A stretch of 19,388 nt of DNA from a bacterium UBA3734 (lineage in GTDB: Bacteria > Bacteroidota > Bacteroidia > Bacteroidales > Bacteroidaceae): assembly GCA_002372575.1 (NCBI GenBank), contig DFHC01000040.1:1-19388 (forward strand). The letters run 5' to 3'. Shown here piece after piece: positions 6,745 to 14,689 of this stretch. The first letter of the stretch is position 1. Every line of letters begins with the position of its first letter. The notes beneath the pieces were generated by a model. It did no database searches. It was given only the letters and a program-made list of their open reading frames with translations, and was not told the origin of the DNA. The translations under genes and the position numbers were made by a program.

Positions 6745-9700
6745 ATGCGAATCAAACTGACAATTCTTGCTTTATTGATGGCCGCAGCCAACGCGCTGGC
6801 CGCAGGTTTCCCGCAGGTGAGCACGGGAGGAAACGAGTATTGGTACTACCTGAAGTTCACGCAGGGCGTGTATGTAGTGGCCTCGAACGGCGACGGCGTG
6901 GTCTGCAAGGCTGCCATCCCCACGAGTAAGGCTCCGCAACTCTGGAAAGTGGAGGGCTCAGATACCAACGGCTACACGTTTACGAACAAGCTCGGCCTGC
7001 AGCTCTATGCAACGGCCACCACACAAGGCTCGGAAATCAGGGCGGCAAAATCGCCTGGCTCGCTCAACAAGTTCAAAATCAACACGCGAGGCAGCAACTA
7101 CACGATTACGCCCTTCTCGAACACGGGTCAGGCCTTCAACTGCTGGGGCGGAATGGGTTTCAAGAACGACATCAAGCTCTATCAGTCGGGCGACGCGAAC
7201 GCGCCGATGGCCTTTGTCGCTGAAGACGAAATGACGCTCGACAACGCCGCACTGCCACTCGTGCCCTATCCGCAGACGGTGAATGTGAAAGGTGGAGAGC
7301 GATTTGATTTGCACGAACTGACAACGATTGTCTATGCAAGCGAGGCCGCCAAGGCCGTGGCCGAACGGCTGGCCGACGACTTGAGGCGCACGGCAGGCAT
7401 CAACTGCACGGTGGCCGACGGTGCGAAAACGCCCTCGGAGAAGCATCTGAGCCTCGCGGTCGATAACGCGCGCCCGTCGGAAGGCTACACGCTCAGCATC
7501 ACGAGCAACGGCATTCAGGTGAAGGCCGCCGATTTTGGCGGATTCTTCAACGCCCTGCAGACACTGCGCCAGCTGATGCCGCCCGCCATCTATGGAAAAG
7601 AGCTGAAAACGGGCGAGAACTGGACGCTTCCGCAGGTTGAAATCACCGACCAGCCGCTGATGTCGTATCGTGGATTCATGCTCGACGTGAGCCGCCACTT
7701 CTTCGACAAGGAAGAGGTGAAGAAACTGCTCGACGCAGCCGCCATCTACAAGCTCAACCGCTTCCACTGGCACCTGACCGACGACCAAGGCTGGCGCATC
7801 GAAATTCCCGAATATCCGAAACTGACCACCGTGGGCGCCATCCGCTCGGGCTCGATGCAGAGCTACGACGCCACGAACCGCACCTCGCTCTACGACGATA
7901 CGGAATACGGCCGCGGCTGCTACTACACACTCGACGACCTGCGCGAAATCGTGGCCTACGCCAAGGAGCGCAACATCGAAATCATCCCCGAAATCGATAT
8001 GCCCGGCCACATGGTGTCCGTCGTGGCGGCATATCCTGAGCTCAGCTGCGACCCGTCGAAAACCTACTCCGTGCGCATTCCGGGCGGCATCAGCACCGAC
8101 GTGCTGAACATCGGCAAGGACGAGGCCATCGACTTCCTCAAATGCGTCTTGGGCCACATCGCCGAGGTGTTCCCCTACGACTATATCCACATCGGTGGCG
8201 ACGAGTGTCCCACGACGGCCTGGCAAGGCAACGCCGACTGCCAACGTCGCATTCAGGAAGAAGGGCTTGGCAGCGTCAATGGGCTGCAGCCGTGGCTCGT
8301 GCAAACCATCGGCAGCTTCCTGAGCGAGAACTATGGCAAGGGCGTGGTGGCCTGGGACGAGGTTATCGACCACTGGAACAGCTCCTACTCCATCGACCCG
8401 CTCATCATGGCATGGCACGACGGACGTGCCGCAGCCGCAGCCAACAAAGGCTTCAAGAGCATTTTCGTGCCCTCGCCACGCTATTATCTCGACCAGCTGC
8501 AGGTGTCGCCCTCGCAGTTGGAAATCGACGCGCCTTATATGGGTGGCTACGGCGACGGCACCATCAGCAGTGTTGAGCGCATCTACGATTTCAATCCGCA
8601 CGGCGAGGTGAGCGGTCGCGAGAGTTTTGTCGTCGGCACGCAGGTGAATCTCTGGACGGAGACCTGCACCTCGAACCGCGAGGCCGAATATTGCTTCTTC
8701 CCGCGCCTTCTGGCACTGAGCGAAGTGGCCTGGAGAGCCAAATCGAAGCGCAGCTTCCCGAGTTTCTACGCCCGTTTGCAGTCGCACGACGAGATTCTCG
8801 ACGAGAAGGAAATCTTCTACGCCCGCCACTACATCGAGCCCGACGACCTCTTGCCCGAGCAGGAAGCCATCGCCGAGGCCGAAAACATCCTTGAAAACAG
8901 CATCGCCGGCGGTGTGGGATATCCCTCGCAAAGCGAGTTCAACGCCCTTCAGCAGGCACTCGACAACCTGAAAAACGACGCTGGAAACGCTTCGAAGCTC
9001 AGCGCACTCGTCAGCCAGATCGAAAACTACAAGAATGCGCCCATCGTGTTGCCCGAGGAAGGAAATATCTATAAAATCAACAGCGCAGCGACGTTCTTCC
9101 GCACCCGATTCAACGGCTCGTCGCTCTATGCAAAGGGCGAAAACAACGTCTATGTGCACTACACGCCACAGACCGAACCCGAAGAACTGTGGCAGTTTAA
9201 GCCGCAGGCCAACGGAAGTTTCCAAATCGTGAGTATGTTCAACGAAAAAATGCTCACGATGAGCGCTTCTGCCAACAGCGAGGCGAAAACCAATGCCCAG
9301 ACGGGCACGAACTTCACTATCAGCAAGGCAACGAAGGCCGCAGGCGGCTACACGTATATCCCGGGCGTGGTGAACATCAAAAACGGGAATTACAACCTCT
9401 TCGTGAAACTCTCTGGCTCCACCATCAGCATCGTGGCCAACACCGACGGCGCACTCTGCTATCCCGGCACGTGGCGCATCGAGGAGGTTGACGACTATCG
9501 CCTGTGGCTGGAGAAACTCGTCGAGAAGTGCGAACTCATCCACGAGACCGCCGACCCGCACAAAGCCAACCAGCCCACGGAAAGCGCACTGCAATTCCTG
9601 CTTGAAAACGTCATTACACCCGGACGCGAGGCCCTGTCGCAGTCGGGCGTGAGCCGCGAGAAGTATCTGGAATTGGTCGCCCGCTATCAGGAGTTCCAGA

Positions 9701-10278
9701 AAATGGAGAAAACCTCGATTCAAGACACCATTGACGAGGGCCACTACTATCTGATTCGCAATGCCTATTTCACGCAGAAATATGCCTGCGCCAACGCCTC
9801 GTCGAACATCGTGGAACCGAAGAACAGCGGCACCACCGACAACTACAAGTGGGAACTGACGAAAAACAGCGACGGCACTTTCTACATCACGAACAAACAG
9901 ACCAACACGAGGGCCTACGTGAGCTCGAGCGCCGCCGAACAGCAGGTGCGACTCGGACAAGATTACAAATGGACGCTGCGCGAGGTGACCACCGACCAGG
10001 GCAACACGGCCATCGCCATCACCGACCTTTCGGGCAACTTCAGCTGGTACACCAATCCCGACGCGTGGAACCACGTGCTGCTGAAGCCCTACGACTGGGG
10101 AGCCAGCGTGTGGGAACTCATCAAAACGACCGAAGAAACGACCACGGGCGTGACCACCATCAGCCATTCCGACGCCCCTGACGCAGCCATCTACGACCTC
10201 ACAGGCCGCAGACGCCACGAAAACGCCTCGCTGCCGAGAGGCATTTACATTCAGAGTGGGAAGAAAATCGTGAAGTAA
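6745..10278 (+). CDS. Modular secreted beta-N-acetylhexosaminidase, GH20
   Basis: This 1177-residue exo-glycosidase should release terminal N-acetylglucosamine or N-acetylgalactosamine from glycans by substrate-assisted catalysis. A signal peptide covers about residues 1-20. A ricin-like beta-trefoil module is likely at 30-158, followed by the GH20b domain at about 170-290. The catalytic GH20 barrel (306-665) shows YRGFMLDVSRHFF, FHWHLTDDQGWRIEIPEYP, EIDMPGHM and HIGGDECP; D486 and E487 are the catalytic pair. NLWTE near 635 is also typical. Two more trefoil-like modules lie at about 773-915 and 998-1128, separated by a helical segment. The tail (1147-1177, AAIYDLTGRR...LPRGIYIQSGKKIVK) resembles a type IX sorting signal, so display at the surface or secretion is likely. 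The ATG at 6745 is chosen because it yields the signal peptide. The host-mucin role suggested by such enzymes is inference. Confidence 0.92.
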   Translation: MRIKLTILALLMAAANALAAGFPQVSTGGNEYWYYLKFTQGVYVVASNGDGVVCKAAIPTSKAPQLWKVEGSDTNGYTFTNKLGLQLYATATTQGSEIRAAKSPGSLNKFKINTRGSNYTITPFSNTGQAFNCWGGMGFKNDIKLYQSGDANAPMAFVAEDEMTLDNAALPLVPYPQTVNVKGGERFDLHELTTIVYASEAAKAVAERLADDLRRTAGINCTVADGAKTPSEKHLSLAVDNARPSEGYTLSITSNGIQVKAADFGGFFNALQTLRQLMPPAIYGKELKTGENWTLPQVEITDQPLMSYRGFMLDVSRHFFDKEEVKKLLDAAAIYKLNRFHWHLTDDQGWRIEIPEYPKLTTVGAIRSGSMQSYDATNRTSLYDDTEYGRGCYYTLDDLREIVAYAKERNIEIIPEIDMPGHMVSVVAAYPELSCDPSKTYSVRIPGGISTDVLNIGKDEAIDFLKCVLGHIAEVFPYDYIHIGGDECPTTAWQGNADCQRRIQEEGLGSVNGLQPWLVQTIGSFLSENYGKGVVAWDEVIDHWNSSYSIDPLIMAWHDGRAAAAANKGFKSIFVPSPRYYLDQLQVSPSQLEIDAPYMGGYGDGTISSVERIYDFNPHGEVSGRESFVVGTQVNLWTETCTSNREAEYCFFPRLLALSEVAWRAKSKRSFPSFYARLQSHDEILDEKEIFYARHYIEPDDLLPEQEAIAEAENILENSIAGGVGYPSQSEFNALQQALDNLKNDAGNASKLSALVSQIENYKNAPIVLPEEGNIYKINSAATFFRTRFNGSSLYAKGENNVYVHYTPQTEPEELWQFKPQANGSFQIVSMFNEKMLTMSASANSEAKTNAQTGTNFTISKATKAAGGYTYIPGVVNIKNGNYNLFVKLSGSTISIVANTDGALCYPGTWRIEEVDDYRLWLEKLVEKCELIHETADPHKANQPTESALQFLLENVITPGREALSQSGVSREKYLELVARYQEFQKMEKTSIQDTIDEGHYYLIRNAYFTQKYACANASSNIVEPKNSGTTDNYKWELTKNSDGTFYITNKQTNTRAYVSSSAAEQQVRLGQDYKWTLREVTTDQGNTAIAITDLSGNFSWYTNPDAWNHVLLKPYDWGASVWELIKTTEETTTGVTTISHSDAPDAAIYDLTGRRRHENASLPRGIYIQSGKKIVK

Positions 10279-10281
10279 GCG

Positions 10282-11220
10282 TCAGCTGGCGGACGAGGAC
10301 TTTTCGCGCACCTTTCCATTGACCACCTCGAATCGCTCGTTGAATTCTTCGCGCGTACGTTTCCATCTGTCGTGACTCCACAGCCAATAGGCTGGAGCGC
10401 GGCGGATGGTTTTTTCAAGCATCTGGTAATAGATGTCGGTAATCTCAAATTCATGCATTTGCTGCGGATGCCGAGTGATAAGTTTGAGCTCGGCCTCGTA
10501 GTAGCCGCGTCGGGTGCGACGAACATCAACGTAGAACGCGGCATGGTTCAGCTTCCTCACAATGCGCTCCGTGCCCGTGAGCACAGGCGTGTCGTGATTC
10601 AGGAAGTCCACCCAGTGATGGATGTTCACCCAGTGCGGTTTCTGGTCAGAAATGTAGCCTATGATCATCGGACGGTTGCTCTTGGTGAATTCGAGCAGAC
10701 GGCGCAGCGTGTCATGCATGGGGATGCAGAGTGAGTTGAAATGCTGTCGGGCGCGGAGGAAAAGCTGGTCTGTGAGGCGATTTTCTATCGGATGATAGAT
10801 TTGTCCGGGCTGTATATTCGCAGGCAGCCACAAGGGCAGCGACGTGACCCATTCCCAGTTGCAATAATGCCCTAAATAAAGCGCTATCGACTGTCCTTCA
10901 GCCAAAATGTTATCGATCGCCTCCATATTCTTAAACACCATCCGTCGCCTCATTTCCTGCTCGCTGATGGTCATCATTTTCACCGACTCTACCATGTAGT
11001 CGCAAAAGAAATGGTAGAAGTCGCGCTCTATCTGTTTCAACTCCTCTTGCGACTTTTCTGGAAACGACGTTCGCAGATTCGTCCTGACCACCTTTTTCCG
11101 ATAGCCCAATATATGGTAGAGCAGCAGGAAAATGACGTCGCTCAACACGTAATGAACCCTGAGCGGCAGCAGCGAGAGCATATACCACAAGCCATAGACG
11201 ATATAGTAGAGGATTTTCAT
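10282..11220 (-). CDS. LpxL/HtrB-like lysophospholipid/lipid A acyltransferase
   Basis: This is a 312-residue inner-membrane acyltransferase of the HtrB/LpxL/LpxM superfamily, which adds secondary acyl chains to lipid A or acylates related lipids. Hydrophobic N-terminal segments (about 1-40) would anchor it. The catalytic H-x4-E motif is present as H118-YCNW-E123 in YLGHYCNWEWVTSLP. The typical GYISDQKPHW and APAYWLWSHDRWK segments follow, the latter corresponding to the conserved WxHxRWK-like end. The start codon overlaps the LicD stop by four bases (ATGA), so the two are translationally coupled and co-transcribed. Its stop lies three bases from the stop of the convergent GH20 gene. The precise acyl acceptor cannot be told from sequence. 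Confidence 0.87.
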   Translation of the reverse strand: MKILYYIVYGLWYMLSLLPLRVHYVLSDVIFLLLYHILGYRKKVVRTNLRTSFPEKSQEELKQIERDFYHFFCDYMVESVKMMTISEQEMRRRMVFKNMEAIDNILAEGQSIALYLGHYCNWEWVTSLPLWLPANIQPGQIYHPIENRLTDQLFLRARQHFNSLCIPMHDTLRRLLEFTKSNRPMIIGYISDQKPHWVNIHHWVDFLNHDTPVLTGTERIVRKLNHAAFYVDVRRTRRGYYEAELKLITRHPQQMHEFEITDIYYQMLEKTIRRAPAYWLWSHDRWKRTREEFNERFEVVNGKVREKSSSAS

Positions 11221-12038
11221 GCTTTCTCGGGGTTGAAATCGTGATAGGAGTGTTCCATATCGAGGTAGTGGAAATTGTGTTGCCGCTGGTGATGAACCTC
11301 GGGAATGGTCATGTAGTCGCCGTATTTATTGGAGAGATAGGCGTCGTAGTGTTCCACGCCAAGGGCTTGAAAATCCTCGAAGTCGTAGGGCGTGGGTGTT
11401 CCCAGGATTTCTTTCGGGAGGACGCCTTTCGACCCGTCGTCATAGTCGGCTACGAGTGAAGCGTTGTCGTAGTCGTAGGTGGTCAGAATCCGACGGATTT
11501 TCCGCTGCACGTCTTTCAGAGAATAGAGCTTTCGACAGAGCAGTGGCAGCCACGAGCTCGGGCCTCGGCCGTGCTTATAGGGGTCGCGGAAAAGGAGGTA
11601 GAGCACGCGCTTGTAGTATTCGTAGCGTGCAAAATGCCATTTCCGTGCGAGCCAGCCCGGCGCGACACCGTCGATGGGGAAAACATCGAGGTAGATGCCG
11701 CCCAGATAGCGCAAATGGAGGCGTTCAATCAGCGTTGTAGAGCTGTCTTGAATCTTGGCGAAGGGCAATGGATAGACCGCATCGTTTTCGGCACAAACCA
11801 TTTCGTAGGGTGCAGGCAGCCACTCGCTCGCATGGGCTATCAGTCGCTCGTAGTCGGGTCGCGGCATGGCAATGTCGAGGTCGTCGTCCCAGGGAATGAA
11901 GCCCTTGTGTCGCACGGCTCCAATCATTGTTCCCGCCCAGATGTAATAGCGCAGGTCGTGCTGTCGGCAGGTTTTGTCGACGGCGCGCAGAATCTCAAGA
12001 ATTCTCAACTGTAACGGACGTATCTCGTATAATGCCAT
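11217..12038 (-). CDS. LicD-family phosphotransferase
   Basis: This 273-residue protein belongs to the LicD/nucleotidyltransferase-fold family, whose founder transfers phosphocholine from CDP-choline to cell-surface glycans. Other members transfer phosphoethanolamine-type or ribitol-phosphate groups. The signature IWAGTMIGAVRHKGFIPWDD begins at residue 33 and continues into DDLDIAMPRPDYE, carrying the metal-binding Asp residues (51-55). GIYLDVFPIDG, another family motif, follows. The ATG at 12038-12036 is preferred over the TTG at 12053, because that TTG lies inside the TACCTTTG promoter box. The leader would then be only about five bases. The gene is first of a two-gene unit with the acyltransferase at 10282, suggesting lipid A or LPS decoration. 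The donor could be a CDP-amino-alcohol made by the enzymes at 17539 and 18290 (inference). Confidence 0.88.
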   Translation of the reverse strand: MALYEIRPLQLRILEILRAVDKTCRQHDLRYYIWAGTMIGAVRHKGFIPWDDDLDIAMPRPDYERLIAHASEWLPAPYEMVCAENDAVYPLPFAKIQDSSTTLIERLHLRYLGGIYLDVFPIDGVAPGWLARKWHFARYEYYKRVLYLLFRDPYKHGRGPSSWLPLLCRKLYSLKDVQRKIRRILTTYDYDNASLVADYDDGSKGVLPKEILGTPTPYDFEDFQALGVEHYDAYLSNKYGDYMTIPEVHHQRQHNFHYLDMEHSYHDFNPEKA

Positions 12039-12050
12039 TTTTATTGCCTG

Positions 12051-12058
12051 CAAAGGTA
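12051..12058 (-). promoter_or_regulatory. -7 box of the licD unit (TACCTTTG)
   Basis: The minus strand reads TACCTTTG. It ends 12 bases before the licD ATG, so the mRNA would have an almost absent leader. The box is back to back with the plus-strand box at 12080; only 21 bases separate them. Confidence 0.65.
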
Positions 12059-12079
12059 GTAAAAATAAAATAAAATTCG

Positions 12080-12087
12080 TAACTTTG
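12080..12087 (+). promoter_or_regulatory. -7 box of the GT25-GT90-GT11 unit (TAACTTTG)
   Basis: TAACTTTG matches TAnnTTTG and lies 29 bases before the ATG at 12117. Its -33 region would coincide with the -7 box of the opposite promoter at 12051-12058. No clear TTTG is seen there. Confidence 0.6.
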
Positions 12088-12116
12088 TGGCCAAAATTAT
12101 TGACAAATCACCATAA

Positions 12117-12848
12117 ATGGCTATGGACATAGACACGAAAGTGCTTGTATTGCACGTCAAAAACGGATATGAGGAGCGCGAGAAGCATATTCAGAGGATG
12201 ATGGCAGCCGAGGGCATAGCCTTTGACTTTATTCTCGACGGTGACAAGAACGAACTCAGCGACAAGATTCTTGACCGATATTTTACTGGCGAGATGAAAC
12301 AAGTATCGAGTGCAACCTCCTGTGCCATGAAGCATTTGTTGGCGTGTCGCCACATTGTTGAGCACGACCTGCCCGGCGCCTTGGTTCTTGAAGACGACAT
12401 GATTCTCTACAGGAATTTCAAGCCCGTTTTCTCCGCCTGCATGAAGGAAGTAGAGCAACGCCGGCTCGACTCGCCGCTTATCTCGTTTGAAGACAGTGCC
12501 CTGAAATTCGTGCCCGGAAGCCAAAGAAAAAGAGGCCAGCACCTCTATCCCGCCACGAGCGACCGCTTTGCCGGATGTCTTTTCTACAGTCGTGGCTGTG
12601 CGGAGCAAATACTCGACTACGTGGAACGGCAGAAATGCGACCTTCCCATCGACCTGCTCCATAAGGCTCTCATCACGCGCATTGGACTGTCCTACTACTG
12701 GTGCCATCCCGCCATTGCCACCCAAGGCACTCACAACGGTTTGTTTGCCTCGTCCATCAACGAGCAGTCGGCCCGAAAACAGCGATACCGCGCACTCACG
12801 TGGAAAATAAAACTCGCCTATAAGAAGTTTCTCTATCGTCTCAGATAA
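12117..12848 (+). CDS. Glycosyltransferase family 25 (LOS/LPS type)
   Basis: This is a 243-residue cytoplasmic glycosyltransferase of family GT25, which contains galactosyl- and glucosyltransferases of lipo-oligosaccharide synthesis. It starts with VLVLHVKNGYEEREKHIQRM and has the family core SCAMKHLLACRHIVEHDLPG. The metal-binding LVLEDDMIL follows, with E92-D93-D94. AGCLFYSRGCAEQIL and PIDLLHKALI correspond to the later acceptor-side part. The C-terminus is basic (KIKLAYKKFLYRLR), suggesting membrane association. The ATG at 12117 could be replaced by 12123, two codons later. It is the first gene of a plus-strand unit of three glycosyltransferases and is followed after three bases by the GT90 gene. 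Donor and acceptor sugars cannot be predicted. Confidence 0.87.
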   Translation: MAMDIDTKVLVLHVKNGYEEREKHIQRMMAAEGIAFDFILDGDKNELSDKILDRYFTGEMKQVSSATSCAMKHLLACRHIVEHDLPGALVLEDDMILYRNFKPVFSACMKEVEQRRLDSPLISFEDSALKFVPGSQRKRGQHLYPATSDRFAGCLFYSRGCAEQILDYVERQKCDLPIDLLHKALITRIGLSYYWCHPAIATQGTHNGLFASSINEQSARKQRYRALTWKIKLAYKKFLYRLR

Positions 12849-12851
12849 CAC

Positions 12852-13862
12852 ATGACAATGGATAAAAGAAAGCTCCACTACCTGCTCCACAGCGGCAAAA
12901 ACAGCAATCTGAAGTATTATGTTGGCTGCTACCTGCGCGAATTCACACCCAAAATCTTCTCGCGGAGGCAGCTGGAAGGGCTGCTCCGCGAAATTGAAAC
13001 TCGTGCAGACAAAGAAACCATTCGCACTCGCGCCAACTACTACTGCAAGCTGACGCGGGAAAGCATTTTCGACCGTCGGGAGTGGGAGCAAAAAGCCGTC
13101 AGCCTGCGCAAACAAGCGATGACAAGCCAGAAAACCTATTATTTCGATGCCATGGAAATTGCCCGCTACTTCAGCCAAGACCTGCGCTGGATTCTTGATG
13201 CCGGCGACAAGCCCTATGTGGCTCCGGAGCCAGCCATCGTGAAGAATCGGCCGTTGGTGGAGAAAAACGACAATTCCGTCATCCTAAAGCTCGACAAAAA
13301 CCGCCATTTCCTCTTCGTCAACGATAAAAAAACATGGCGCGAAAAGAAAAACAGGGCTATTTTCAGAGGCGACTTGGGAATACGAAAAGAGAATCGCACC
13401 GTCTTTATGAATCTTTTTGCCAACGGACAGTCGCCCATGATCGATGCCGCCTCGACAAACCGCTGGGACGAACATCCCGAATGGCAGCAGCCGAAACTCA
13501 CCATCGGCGAACATCTGGACTATAAGTTCATCATGTCGCTCGAGGGAAACGACGTGGCCTCGAATCTGAAATGGGTGATGTCGTCGAACTCGATTGCCGT
13601 CACGCCCCGACTCACCTGCGAAACATGGTTCATGGAGGGCACACTCAAGCCGAATTATCACTACATTGAGGTGAAAGACGATTTTTCTGACCTGGAAGAA
13701 CGCTTAAACTACTACATCAACCATCCCGACGAGGCCGAGGCCATCATCCGCCACGCCCACGAATACGTCGATCAGTTCCGCGACAGGAAACGCGAAAAAC
13801 TCGTCTCGCTACTCGTCCTGAAAAAATATTTCGACATCACCAACGGCAGCTACAGACCATGA
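12852..13862 (+). CDS. Glycosyltransferase family 90-like (CAP10/LpsA type)
   Basis: This 336-residue protein resembles GT90 (Glyco_transf_90), which includes fungal capsule xylosyltransferase CAP10 and bacterial LPS-modifying LpsA. Family features are KNRAIFRGDLG (166-176), LTIGEHLDYKFIMSLEGND (216-234) with ASNLKWVMSSNSIAV after it, and ETWFMEGTLKPNYHYIEVK. The ending HPDEAEAIIRHAHEYVDQF is also typical. The usual FRGSTTG motif is FRGDLG here. The start ATG is three bases after the GT25 stop; a second ATG at 12858 is possible. The end overlaps the next gene by four bases (ATGA), which implies translational coupling. The protein probably acts on an LPS/LOS core in the cytoplasm; donor unknown. 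Confidence 0.85.
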   Translation: MTMDKRKLHYLLHSGKNSNLKYYVGCYLREFTPKIFSRRQLEGLLREIETRADKETIRTRANYYCKLTRESIFDRREWEQKAVSLRKQAMTSQKTYYFDAMEIARYFSQDLRWILDAGDKPYVAPEPAIVKNRPLVEKNDNSVILKLDKNRHFLFVNDKKTWREKKNRAIFRGDLGIRKENRTVFMNLFANGQSPMIDAASTNRWDEHPEWQQPKLTIGEHLDYKFIMSLEGNDVASNLKWVMSSNSIAVTPRLTCETWFMEGTLKPNYHYIEVKDDFSDLEERLNYYINHPDEAEAIIRHAHEYVDQFRDRKREKLVSLLVLKKYFDITNGSYRP

Positions 13863-14689
13863 TTTTCGCCCGCGACAAAAGCCAAATGTGCAACAACCTG
13901 CTGCAATATGCCCACGTTTACGCATGGGGGCGGGAGCACGGGCGGAAAGTGATTTCCATGCGTTTCAGCTATAAATTCCGCTATTTCCGCATCTGTCACA
14001 CTCCACTCACGGGCCTCGGCTGGTATCTCCTTGCCAAATATGCCGCGGCCATCGGCTTGCTGCCCACGGCCAGCTTCAAGCATAGCGACTGCGACCACAA
14101 GGCACTCGAACGCAAAATGCTTCGCCATCGTCATATCGTGGTGAGCGGATGGAATGTCCGATTCTACGACCTTTTCCTGAAATACCGTAAAGAAATCTGC
14201 GACCTCTTCCAAATCGATGACCAATTCACCGAGCCCGTCATGGCCAAGATGCAAGAAACTGAACGAAAAGTAGGCGAACGGGGAATCCGCCTGGGCGTTC
14301 ATGTCCGTCGCGGCGATTATGCCCAATGGAAAGACGGAAAGTATTTCTACGATGACGAGACCTATGCCCGCCACATCAATCGCTTTGCCGGCTTTCATCC
14401 CAATAAGACGATCAACGTCTATCTCTCCACCAACGACCCTTCGGTCAGCGCAGAACGCTTTCAACAGTTGTGCCCCAAAGTCAGCGTGCATCACCTTCAG
14501 GGCAGCGCACCCGAAGACCTTTTCATGCTCTCCGCCTGCGACTATCTCATCGGGCCTCCCAGCACTTTTTCGCTCGTGGCCGCCATGTATCGCGACCTTC
14601 CCCTTTTCCGCATAGACACGCCCGACAGCAGCAAGATGACTCCCGAGGGTTTCCGGCTGTTCGACGATTGGTTTCGCAGAATCGTTTAG
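13859..14689 (+). CDS. GT11-like (alpha-1,2-fucosyltransferase-like) glycosyltransferase
   Basis: This 276-residue protein has the layout of GT11 enzymes, which transfer fucose from GDP-fucose. The donor-binding motif is GVHVRRGDYAQW (146-157, with H148, R150, R151 and D153). A later GPPSTFSLVAAMYRD corresponds to the conserved NSTFSWWAA-like segment. The N-terminus differs from textbook members: MIFARDKSQMCNNLLQYAHV stands where GGLGNQMFQYA is usual. This suggests a sub-branch that may use another acceptor or donor. The ATG overlaps the GT90 stop by four bases. The TAG stop overlaps the stop of the convergent GT87-like gene. Fucosyl transfer is an inference from fold and motif only. Confidence 0.8.
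   Translation: MIFARDKSQMCNNLLQYAHVYAWGREHGRKVISMRFSYKFRYFRICHTPLTGLGWYLLAKYAAAIGLLPTASFKHSDCDHKALERKMLRHRHIVVSGWNVRFYDLFLKYRKEICDLFQIDDQFTEPVMAKMQETERKVGERGIRLGVHVRRGDYAQWKDGKYFYDDETYARHINRFAGFHPNKTINVYLSTNDPSVSAERFQQLCPKVSVHHLQGSAPEDLFMLSACDYLIGPPSTFSLVAAMYRDLPLFRIDTPDSSKMTPEGFRLFDDWFRRIV

Noticed and set aside
6958..10218. Very long minus-strand open frame (1086 codons) opposite GH20
   Set aside because: It is a shadow of the GC-rich GH20 gene: no recognisable motif, and a His/Val/Arg-rich composition typical of antisense frames.
10279..10296. Hairpin between GH20 and the acyltransferase as a terminator
   Set aside because: The stem is only four clean pairs (CGTC/GACG) and has no T-tract on either strand.
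12039..12053. TTG start giving licD five more codons
   Set aside because: The TTG is part of the TACCTTTG promoter box, so it would lie upstream of the transcription start.
12108..13178. Minus-strand open frame opposite GT25 and GT90
   Set aside because: It covers two well-recognised coding regions and shows no family motif.
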